Part shown: positions 31,401-42,730 of the stretch, piece by piece
Layout: the number at the start of each line of letters is the position of its first letter
Position numbering within the stretch: position 1 is the stretch's first letter
Assembly: GCA_963669155.1 (NCBI GenBank)
Contig: OZ022588.1
Span: 21,475,092-21,539,091, forward strand
Direction: 5' to 3'
Length of the DNA stretch: 64,000 nt
Origin: Arbacia lixula
Lineage: Eukaryota; Echinodermata; Echinoidea; Arbacioida; Arbaciidae
Notes under the pieces: model-generated
The model's database searches: none
Told to the model about the DNA's origin: nothing
What the model saw: the letters and a program-made list of their open reading frames with translations, nothing else
Program-made: the position numbers and the translations under genes

Positions 31401-32692
31401 TTAAAATTTGTATGATAGTTTCTTGTACATTTTCATATTCCCTGAGATCTTAAATTAATGAAAACATTTTGACAAATGTTTATGTACATTTTCATTTTTT
31501 GTGTTTAGTTTGGAATGGAAATATTCAACCTGAAGTTGTTTTAATATTGAAAAGGGGTAATACTAATAATCCTTTTTGATACACAAATTGCACAAACGTC
31601 ATATTCTTTCAAAATCAAAACCATAAATGTATGTCTGTATGCCTAGTCCCTTCCTTTGTCTTTCTAGATATTGAACAATCTATGAGAAATTTGTTTTTCC
31701 AGTTTGCAACTATGCATCATTTTTTTTTTTACCAATATGTACAATCTGACATTGTTCATGCATACTGTAGGTAAGGCAATGATTGCTTCTGACTAGGATA
31801 CAGCTGTTCATGCTTAAAATACTGTTTCTTAAATTTGTCCACAATTCAATAAGATCAACCATTGAAAAGAAGAACATCAGTTGCTCAAAGCAGGCATCAA
31901 TTATTATACCTGTAACAATCCTTTGAGTATTCAATGAAATTTCATTTTTGAGCAATTTGGACCTGAATCTTTGTGCGTATCAGATCATCAAGTCAGAACA
32001 AAACAATCACATTGTACATCACACATGCCAACCCACAAGGTCTTTTCTGCAAGAAGCATCATGCATTATTAATGACACTGTGATGGTAGTTGCTAGTGGA
32101 TTGACTAGTTTGATGCACAATGGGCATTGTTGTGTTTTGGTTGAATTATTCGATACTTCACAAACATTTGTACTTCAAGATTTATCAAAAAGTGATGATC
32201 TCATTAAAATTCAAAGGATTGTTACAAGAATAATCATTGATAATCACAAAAACCTGCTACCTCAAAAAATGACATTCATTGACGAACAGCTTGTAACTTT
32301 TTCTATTTTCCCCCAAGTTTCAACAAAATTAACAACTAGTACAACTCTCCTGATACTTTTCTTCTAAAAGTCACAGAATACTTTGAGCCTTACCATGGGA
32401 CCATACAGCTACCAAGTGTTTCCATGGGTGTGAAAGAAACCTGTCATCCAAGAACAACAACAAACCCTAGCACAACATGAACAACTTTAAAGTAAATTTA
32501 GCTTACATGGTCTACTTCACTAAAATCAATATGTCAAATTGGATGAACAAATCAGATTATAAAGAAAATTGCTTACTACATTCATCCAATGTCATTAATA
32601 TGTTTCTGAAACAATAGATTTCTTAGCACAGGGAACTGTTTTGAACAACTACATACGTTACACGAGGAACACATACTTGCACTCCTGGTCGC
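28480..32692. other. AT-rich stretch without recognised genes
   Basis: Holds palindromic MITE P at 30575-30808 and a 110 bp segment (about 32010-32125) repeated at 35965-36085 (AGAAGCATCATGCATTATTA). It could be a long 3' UTR of the minus-strand CaaX exon that ends at 32693, but no sequence evidence decides this. Confidence 0.4.
30575..30808. repeat. Palindromic MITE P, full copy
   Basis: Ends ACATACACTCCAGCTCAAAG and TTTGAGCTCGAGTGTATGT. The arms contain TATTTTGTCCAGTTCAGCAT and the inverse. Confidence 0.88.
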
Positions 32693-32968
32693 TCACATGA
32701 TGGAACATACAGCGGACTGAACAGTGTGGTTGTCTTTCTTCACCACATCGCTCCCCTCCTCACTCACCGTAATGGCCTCGTTACCATAGCGACTGTACTT
32801 GACGGACACCGGCCCCGCCTCCGTCTCAGGCTTCTTGGGCGGGCGTCGGCCATACTCCTCCTGGAAGCGCCTTTGCTGATCCTGAAAAATCACCACGGAG
32901 GTGTCCCGGTAGCGCTCATGGATGAACTGACGCGACTCGGGGTCAACTGTCCGGCGCCTCACAAAGAA
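32693..32968 (-). CDS. Terminal exon of unidentified gene, CaaX box
   Basis: A probable acceptor (gcgcag|TTCTTT) opens a 91-codon frame with strong G/C at third positions, unlike its AT-rich surroundings. It encodes FFVRRRTVDPESRQFIHERY, a Lys/Arg/Pro/Glu-rich middle, KYSRYGNEAITVSEEGSD and a final CSIM stop. CSIM is a farnesylation-type CaaX motif, so the product is probably membrane-anchored (inference). Alternatively a GTGAGT at 32767-32762 is a donor and this is an internal exon. Upstream exons should lie between 33000 and about 34100 on the minus strand. One candidate, 33259-33365 (SHRLHFILNSRICQVLPSD), is weak. Family not recognised. Confidence 0.5.
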   Translation of the reverse strand, partial: FFVRRRTVDPESRQFIHERYRDTSVVIFQDQQRRFQEEYGRRPPKKPETEAGPVSVKYSRYGNEAITVSEEGSDVVKKDNHTVQSAVCSIM

Positions 32969-35900
32969 CTGCGCCACCGTTCTTGATGTGGTAGCAATGA
33001 AAGAGGAAAGCTATTTCTGCACTCACAAGCTGGAAGAGAGAATACTTAGAGATGATAACATTGCCGTTCTTGTTTGGTGCAGCTGAGCTGATGCCACTTT
33101 TAACAGAGAATACTGGCAGATGGGCGGAGAGGAACTGTGATTGGATGATACAGTGCTGTTCTGTTTTAGTGCACAAAATTATCCAAGATTATCTGAGCAA
33201 TCCAAGCAGGCAAAAACTAAATTCTACACTTATATGTTGTTGATGAACCGATGAGAGTGAACGGCAAGACGGGTCCTTGGTCAGACGGTAAGACCTGGCA
33301 GATTCTGCTGTTAAGGATGAAGTGAAGTCGGTGGCTCTGGAGATAAAGGGATGGAGAAAGGGCAAATATAATTAAGAGGATGGAAGATGGTTGAATAGGG
33401 AAGGGTTGCACTATTTCTATTGGAGAGACAGGCTGTCATTCAGAAGCCTGGATCTGGAGAAGGACAAGATAACACTGAAGTTTAATTTTCAAAAGTAAGA
33501 AAAAAAAAACAACAACATATGTCATACTAGCCATAGCGACAGTATTTTAGGTTCAAAACATGCTGATAAATATTGACGAACTCATCTTCACCGCCGGTCT
33601 TTTTGTTTTTTGTAAGTGTAACAGTATACAAATGATCTATAACCGTCTCATTCGAAGGAGCCAGATGCAATCTCAGTCACTGTATCCAACGTCCTACAGT
33701 CCACAGAGACTGACGTTTTGATCTACCAAAAATCAGTCTGACTCTGACTTCTGAGCCATAGCCACGAAATACAAATAGAGATTAGAGTCTAGCTGTCTTT
33801 ATAGTTAGTCATGACTCAGAGTCATACTTAGATCGATTGGGTCTATGGCAGTATGGGAAGAAAACTCACACTTTCATGATGTAAATTTGAAAGATCAAGA
33901 CGATGTTTGTCGGCTGCAATAGTTCGCATTCATGACGTCGACGCTGGTTGATACATCATCTCGAACGTACTGTGTATAAACATGTAAAGGTAAAATGCAA
34001 ATGTATAGGAGAAGCTAGCGTAGCAAGCTGGCACTATACGGTGTCGTCAAAGTAACGCAAAAGGAAGGAGCGAATCGTATTATCCATGTTATCTGAAAAG
34101 AAAATTAATGTGCCAGGAAAGAGAATGTTCAGTCTTTGACGCAGAACTCACCACACAATACTTCACACTGATGTGAATCTAAATATGGTATCAATTCTCT
34201 TTAAGAAGTCATTGGAAGAAAATGCACCCCGAGAGAACTGGCAGATAGAAAGTATTTCGCCAAATTACCAAGAACTGCCCCCCGCCCCCCCCCCCCTCCT
34301 ATATAAATGGCTGAGAGAAGTTTTGTCGTTCGCGACAAGAGATAAATAAAATTTGTTTGGTTGTACTTTAAAAATCTCACATGAAATGGTAAAAAGGATT
34401 GTTAAAATGGCATGAACAATTACCCTTCTGACTTTTAGAGTGACATTTTTTACTTTAAAATTTGCCCACTGAGGCATGACTACTTGGATTTATGTGATTT
34501 TTACATATAAGTTAGCCAAGTAAGGTAAGGAACAATTCTGCCAGATTTATTTGCCCAAAACCTCTTCGATAATAAGTTACGCTATTTTGCTTAGGGGGGA
34601 CTTACTTCATTTTTTGTTGTGTTTATATACATGTATTTTCATCGCACAGTAAGTAATTTTGTAATATACATACTATTATACACCATCAGAAGTCAACATA
34701 TATTTTGATGTGAGGGGACCTTTAAGTTGTCGGTACATTTGCTTTCATATTGGGCTGCCCCTCCCACCCCCGTCAAGTTGGTCGGTAAAATTCCCTAACG
34801 TGTGCCAGATTGATTGGCATGGCTTTCATAGAACTTACTTTGTTATAGGCCCATGCTAGCTGCTGTATAGTCCAATAATGATAATGATTGCATAATAGTC
34901 GAGAAGAGGTTTATACCACAGACAAATACAACAGTTATGAAATTCAGAAAAGAATAACATACTTAAACTTCTCTTCCTCATGTTTGAAAATATTTTAGTA
35001 GGCCTATAGGCCTAAAGGTGATATTCACAGAAAATCTCTAAATATGAAGATCTTCATCTACAGAAAGCTTATACCAGGGATGTGTTATGGAAGGATATGA
35101 AGCAATTTTCTTCCTTTGAACCCATGTGCCAAGCCGCTGAAAAGTTATGTGTTCTCAACAGGTGCTGTTCAGGTGTTTGAACAATTATGAACATGATTGT
35201 GTGGCAACGGCTTCTCAGAGAGAAGAAAAGAAATGTACAGTCTCATTTCGCTTGTCCCGTTCTGTTAATGGCACTAATACTTCCATGAACATAACAGGTA
35301 TCAGCAAACACAAATAAACAAGTTTTTCAAGCGACATATCTCTGTTTCACGCAAACACACACAAACGCCGTTAATGATAATACACGGCTTAATATATCAT
35401 TTTGAGAGTGGTTGAATCCCCCAAATGCACAAGTTGTCGGAAAGTGAAGAAATTGGTCAATTTTGTAAGTAATACAAATAGCTTTTATGTCCGATTTTTA
35501 ATGATTCTTCAATACTTTTCGAAACAAAAGCAGAGTAAAGGATCTGTCATTATCTGCCGTTAACTTCCTTAAAGTTTGCAAACAAATTTGTCAAAAACAA
35601 AACGTCTACAGATAAATGGGAAATTAAAGAAATTTCTTTTCAAGTTAAAATCAGCTAAATGTCGGCTCGGCACATGGAACATCAAAGCATTGTCATGATT
35701 ATGGAATTCTTTTGACATTCATGAGCACGCTTTAGAACCCATACAGATGTGTGCATATATTATGCTCGAGTTTCTACTCCTTCGTAACACCTCCCTGCTT
35801 ATACTGAGCCATACAATGAGCTTGGAGGACATTCAAACAATATATCACTTCCGAAAAAGCGAAATTAGAGTGAAAACAATCACCTTGATCTATTTGACAA

Positions 35901-36495
35901 ATTTGCCCTACTGTCATAAGAAACGGCCTTTAGGTTTGACGTAAGAAAAGGAAGGCGTTAAATGTGCATCACACATGCCAATCTGCAGCTTCTTTTCCGC
36001 CAGAAGCATCATGCATTATTAATGAAACTGTGATGGCAGTTGCTAGTGGATTAACAGGTGTGATACACAATGGTTGTTGTGAACATTTGTGTGTAGATTG
36101 CATTTAGTCTCTATAGCTGCGTGAAACATATCCCGGCTAAGTACACACAAACCCACTTTCCCTTAGGCGATTTCGGAGGTCAGGAGAGAGTCAATTTAGT
36201 GAAATTTGATTTTCATAAAACACAAAACTGAACACTTTCATGGCATGTTAGCTGCATAAATTGCTTTGATAACTCATTAAATTATAAAATAAACTATATT
36301 TATTTGATTATATTTTTTATAAGTATATACGTGATTATGTCACGAACGAATCAAGTGCGATTTTCTTACTCTCTTTTGAAGCAGACTGTTCGAAGATACC
36401 ACATTTGAATTGATTACTTTTTGGATGCCACCTTCAGTCGCGAGAGCGAGCCCACGTTTTTTTTTTTAGTAAACAGAGACAAGCAATCGAGAGAA
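32969..36495. other. Intergenic / possible divergent promoter region
   Basis: Between the minus-strand CaaX exon and PPAN. CpG-containing sequence at about 33900-34100 could be the 5' end of the minus-strand gene. It also contains a second copy (35965-36085) of the 110 bp repeat seen at 32010. The PPAN 5' UTR probably lies in 36300-36495. No other exon is supported. Confidence 0.4.
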
Positions 36496-39400
36496 ATGGC
36501 CAGGAAAAAGGTAAAATATTTCAAACACTTTCAATCAAGAGACATTTTTATCATTAGTGCATTATCATGTCAGCTACTTCTAATATTAGTTGAAAGTTTG
36601 GTTGAAGTAGACTCGTTACTACTCCGCACGGCCAATGTAACGTATAGCTCCCAGTCCCATTAGTTGCATATTGTGTAAGTGGCTGAGTATTAAACGCGCC
36701 CATTGATTTGATCGGGTCCGTGACTTACTTACTTACTTACTTACTTTACTTTAATCCAACGATGATTGTAGGACTTCGCCTGTTCATCGATCGTAGATTG
36801 AAACAGTTTCCTTGACTTATCACATTAACATGTATGTGGGTCAGGACAGTGTGTAAAATACATACAGCCTATACAGGCTCTTAAAGAAGATCATGATTAT
36901 TAATCCAATATTTGTCAAGCCTATTTTTGAAAGAGTTCACAGAAGTTGCTGAGATTACACAATCAGGAAGACTATTCCACAAATCAACAACTCTGTTACT
37001 GAAGATTTGGTCACTCCAGCATTTTATTTTTAATAATATCACAGAAATCGGAAAAACATCACATTCTAGTGACAAGCTCACTCACACACCTCAGTCCTCA
37101 CTGCTGTTTAAAAAAAAAGCAACAGAAAAAAATCAAGAAATTATCAATCAAAATTACCTCCACATGAGTCAAATTAAACTTGTGCAATTATTACTAGCTG
37201 ATGCACTAAGAAAAGAGAGTCGTGAGAAAAGCATCAGAATTTACCAAAATGACAGATTTGTGCCGAGTTTTGGGGTGAGTATGAAGTTGCAGTATGATTC
37301 TTCGCATGTGCCATTGCACAGCGAGCGAACTGTTTTATTACTGTATTTCCCACATAATAAAAACGCTATCCATGAATAGAAATTCAGTCACAACACTCAA
37401 CAGGAACTCATGATATAGCTCCACCGTAATTACGGCTGCCTTATGAGTCGGCAAACTGGTATGCCATTTCAGCGGTTGCTTTCTGTATCAAAATCAGTGA
37501 TATAGATGGGTACCGTAGGGTATACTTTAGCTCGGTAATTACTGTTAGCGAATATTACTGTCAGGTAATATGTCTGAATTGTGTAATGTAAATATGTAAC
37601 TGGGGAATACACGTTTCTTTCCCCATTTGTTACCATGGCAATATATGAATGCTATTGCCAAACACTCACTTTGTTCACTTTTTCATCCATCTATAGAGCA
37701 AATCCAAGAAAGCTGCCCAGAAAAAGCAAGTCCTGGCTGAGAATGATTATGGGAAGGCTCCGCACACGTTTGTCTTCAACAGGGGGCGTGTCGGGAAGAA
37801 CGTTCTTCAACTCATGCTGGACACGAGACAAGTGATGGAGCCCTACACAGCATCCAGCCTCAGGGTATGGCTGTAGTAGATCAGTGGTATCTTGCCTCTA
37901 TTAGGATTGGCCTGTGTGCCGTAATATAGACAGATACATAAACCATACTTTAAGTGTTGAAACACTCTTTTCAGGGCTAATTCTTTGGCTGAAGATTAGA
38001 TATTTAGTGGTCTACAACATTCTGATTTATTATATCTATACTTGCCACTTTGAGCTTGTGATGTTTTCTTTAATTCCTGAAATTTTGCATTGAAATCTGG
38101 ACCCCATTGCAATGCAGTAAAAGTTAATTTCTCCAACTGAATTCTAAGCCACTGATGACAGGTAGAAGCAGATGGACTAAGGTATTTTGGTATGGAAGCT
38201 GTAATTCAACCCCTAGAAAAAAATATTGTCCAGAGACACTCACTGCTGAAACTGCTGACAGTTTTCACAATATCTTGTAAACTTAAGCATTCTTGTAGTT
38301 AACTGATGATGATATCATTAAGATGTGAACATCAGGCCATCACTTTGACCATTGGTAATAAGTTGACTGATGATGATATCATTAAGATATGAACATCAGG
38401 CCATTACTGTGACCATTGGTAATAAGATGACTGTTGATGATATCATTAAGATGTGAACATCAGGCCATTACTGTGACCATTGGTAATAAGTTGACTGATG
38501 ATGATATCATTAAAATGTGAACATCAGGCCATCACTGTAACCATTGGTAATAAGATGACTGTTGATGATATCATTAAGATGTGTGTATATCAGGCCATGT
38601 GACCTTCGGTAAATTTCATTAGAGGGGTATTCCAGATGCAAAAGGAAAATGCTCTTAGAAGAGATCTGAGGATCAGAGCAAAAAAAAGCTTGAAGAGAAA
38701 CAGACAACTAATAAGAAAATAATGAATGATTTAATTATATGAGGATTTTGAGCATTTGAAATTTTACTGATTTAATGTTAATAAAAGGTAATCTGGATGC
38801 TCCCAAGGTAGAAATATGCAGTAGTTTATCAATGTTTCAATCAATAAAGCAAAAGGGTAAAAATAAGGGGAGAGAAAGTCTTTAACAGACCTGAGTTCAC
38901 CACTATGCTGCATGATTTTGTACCCAGATAATATTGCAGACATCTTTTGATGGGGAATTACAACATTTATCATTTTCAGGCCCGGAAGAAGAACACGCTG
39001 AAAGACTTTGTTGGAGTGGCAGGCCCGTTGGGAGTGTCACATTTTCTCACCTACACAAAAACTGATGGAGCAATCCACATGGTAAGACCCTTGCAGCAAG
39101 GCAGTGCTTACAAGCCAGTTGTATGAGTTTCATTTCCAGTTTGTACCATTGTTATATTTTTTAAAAGAGATTCTAGGCATACATCGAGTAGTAAGAATAG
39201 CGTGCTCCAACACGTCAGAAGAAAGTCTGTGCTTCATTTCATGTACTGTGTACAATTCTGTCTTATATGCTGTGTTCTTTTTTTGTCAACACAGAGGATA
39301 ATGAGGCTTCCCAGAGGGCCAACTCTCACATTTAAAGTCAAGAAGGTAAGCAATGTTTCACAGTCAAACCTTTTTCCCCATCTGATATTAAGTGCTGTCG

Positions 39401-42400
39401 AGTGATACCATATGTAAATAGCTCTGTAGTCTTGCATCATATTCATAGGTTCAATTACATGTAAGATTATATCTGTAGAGCATTTGGTAATGTTGTGATT
39501 TTAATTTGCAAAATATGCTCTAAATTTTGAAATACAAAAAGTTTGGATTTAGACTAATGAGTTGCCAATGCTCATGTTAAACATCCATGTAAACCTCAGC
39601 CAGTTATAGTTCAGCTGATGCGTGTTAGGGTTGAGGCGGTCTAGTATAATTTTATGTAGCTTGCACACAATGGTTCCCAGGTTTCAACTCCTATTAGAAA
39701 AATGATTTACAGGAGCCCAAATACTATACTATATAGCATAACAGCTGATTCTGTGTTTCAAGATTCAAGATTCAACTTTATTTTCCACAAAAAACCCCAG
39801 CAAAACAAAATACATGCGTAAAGTTCAAATACAATTATAACAAAACAAGAAATAATAAAAACAATTCATTTATAGAGATATTTTTTTTGTGGAGGGGTCC
39901 AAAAAGAAGCAGTGCTTGTGTGTATTGGACCCCCGTTCTGAGCACTGTCATAGTTTTCCTACCACGAATCCTTAGAGTACTGCAGTGTCACGTCATATGA
40001 GCATATTATCAAGACAGCTAGTTCTAAGCTATGTAGGTAGAGCAAGCAGGGGTAATCATTACTGGGACTCTCATTGGAACACCTGTGACTAGTCAACATC
40101 GGACCAGTAAATCTTTTTCCTTGAGGGATATTGTTTAGAACCAGAGACCCGCATAACAATGCATGGGTATGACACCACTTTGGTACTCTATAAAGCAACA
40201 TGCTCGAACCTGCGCACTGATTATAAACACCATCTTTATTACCTATGGGTGTAGTACTCCCTTGCCAAGGATGTGGTGATGTCGCTACGGAAACCCAGCA
40301 TGTATGCCTCCCAGTTCCTGCATCATCCCCTCCTGGTGCTGAATAACTTCAACGGAGATGCTCTTCACTTCAAGCTGATGACCACAATGTTCCAGAATAT
40401 GTTTCCATCCATCAATGTCAACAAGGTGAGGATATCAGTACTGTTGGGTGTCCACTAATTTTAGGCTCAACCCTGGGGGGGGGGGGGGGGGGGGTTCACC
40501 AATCTGTTTGTAAGCTACGCCTGACTTTACACATGAGTGGTGACCAATTGCTTGATTCGTTCCCATTTTAACATAGTGAGAGTTCATTTCCAACACTCCT
40601 ACTCAAATTTGACAAATCATAAACTTTGTATTCAGACGCTTGTTAGCAACAAGAATTTTAATTTACAGAGATCAGATTTTAACTTAAAGACAGCCCGTCC
40701 CTTTTTCAGATCACCACAAAACCATCGAAACATTGGCAAAACATACAGAGAAGTGTTAGCAAGCTGTATATTCATAATTTGAAACTGATACGTAATGTCA
40801 AATTCAAATAATGCACGTAAACAACGTCTGATTAATAGTCTTTACCTCAGGCCCTTAGGAGTTTGTGTTGAAATATCTGCTTCATTGATTAATCTGTTTA
40901 TTAAATTATAAAACACATTATGAAGAAAATTGTTCTATAGAAGGAATCATCTCCAAAGTTTGGTAATTACTCATAAAATTAGGATTTCACACAGACATAA
41001 TAACCACATAGATACTGTAACAAAGACTAATATTTTTTTTGTAGTACGAAAAAAGTCGGTTTGAAATTTAACGGCTGAAATTTTGACACATAAAGAATGC
41101 TTCAACATGCTATATTCTAAGAAATGGTCTTGAATCACACTTTCTTCAATTTACGATTGTGATAGACGATTTCAAATTTTAAGCTTGCAAAAGGGACAGA
41201 CAAACTTTAAGCTAAATAGGAATCAAAATCATTGAAAATCTGATTATGCACAAGAATAGGTCACCTGTCATGTGTAAAGTCGTTCTAAAATTACGTACAG
41301 CTTGGTGAAACACCCCCTTGGTTCTTCTACCTTTTCTCAGTAGTATGTACACAGGGCCTGTCAAATCTTGTAGATATTACAAATGACACATGCATTTTGT
41401 TACAATTCTGTGTATATGTGCTTTAGTCTGTCATGCTGATTATTCTACAATTTCTCATAGCATACATGTGTGCTGTAGCAAAATGGCAAAAGGGATTTTG
41501 ATACTGTGTGTGTGTGATTTATAGTTCCTTTAAACAAAGTCTATTGTTATATACACCATGATGTTTAGATTAACATATGAGATGTATCCTTTCATTCAGG
41601 AAATTTGCATAAATCAATACACCACATTTACAGCACATACATGTAACAGGCATTCAAAGTTTCAATTGATGTTTTTATGTGATTGATAGATGTTACATGA
41701 AAAATTATACATATTAACGGTATGAAGGGAATTCAAGAAATGTATTCCCTGTGTGTTCCCTTGAATTTTTTTCTATTCTGACATGGGCCAACCGCTTTCT
41801 CCTTCTTTGCTGAATCACAGGTTCATTTGAATGACATCAGGAGGTGTGTGTTGCTCAACTACAACCACAAGACGAAACTGATTGAATTCAGACACTAGTA
41901 AGTGCACTGTAGTTAGTTATTGTATGGATTAAACGTTCCACAACTACAACCACAAGACGAAACTGATTGAATTCAGACACTAGTAAGTGCTATGTCGTTA
42001 GTTATTTTATGGATTACACCTTCCACATTGACACCCACTACATGTACATGAAGTATGATATTTCTTTCATGTGGCCTGTACGTAATATGGATATGAATCT
42101 GCAGACATATTTTCATATAAATATTTCTATACCCTCTCTTTCATCAAAGTCTGAAATTCATGGCTGACGTCGATATACACTGCTTAACCGTAAAATGGAA
42201 CGCTATTTAGCAGTCAATTTGCAAAAAAGATTTCACTACCACTTAGCGATGAATTGCTAAATTTTGGTTAGCCTTGAATTTTTTGCAGGTGCTCATGGGC
42301 ACACGTAAAATAGACAAATCCATCACCAAAGAGAAACTTCATGGCTCAGTTGTCAAATTATTATGTTTTGTTAAGCTAGAATATGCAAAATCTAGATTCG

Positions 42401-42730
42401 ATTATGTTTGACACATCAATTTTTTTTTTCTTAAATGTTAACTGGGTATCTAATAATGATATATCTGAGACTGAGTCAAATGAACACCCCTCTCTTGTTA
42501 CTCCTCCCCTCTCTTCCCAATCTATTCTATTCTCTCTTTACACCCCTCTCCCATTACCCCCTCCCTTTCTCTTCCTAATCTTCACCTCACCCTTCTGTTC
42601 CTTGTTCACCCTGGCTCTCCAGCTCCATCAAGGCGGTTCCTCTGGGAATGACTCGCAGCACCAAGAAGCTACTCCAGAGTAAGGTCCCCAATCTAGGCCG
42701 CTATCAAGATGTCAGTGATTTCTTCCTCAA
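36496..42730 (+). CDS. PPAN: PPAN exons 1-7: N-terminus and most of Brix domain
   Basis: Exon 1 is only 15 coding bases (MARKK). Exon 2 has a Lys-rich start and then the first Brix strand. Exons 3-5 carry the conserved AGPLGVSHF, LPRGPTLTF, HHPLLVLNNF and MFQNMFPSINVN segments. Exon 6 encodes RRCVLLNYNHKTKLIEFRHY, and exon 7 SIKAVPLGMTRSTKKLLQ plus the start of the helical bridge. Exons 6 and 7 each have duplicated copies of their 3' end and donor in the following intron. Phases: 0,0,0,0,0,2,2. Confidence 0.95.

Noticed and set aside
33010-33176. Minus frame ending KYSLFQLVSAEIAFLFHCYH, with a possible 58-base intron joining it to the CaaX exon
   Set aside because: The phase fits, but the intron would be far shorter than any other here and no homology was recognised; kept only as a possibility.
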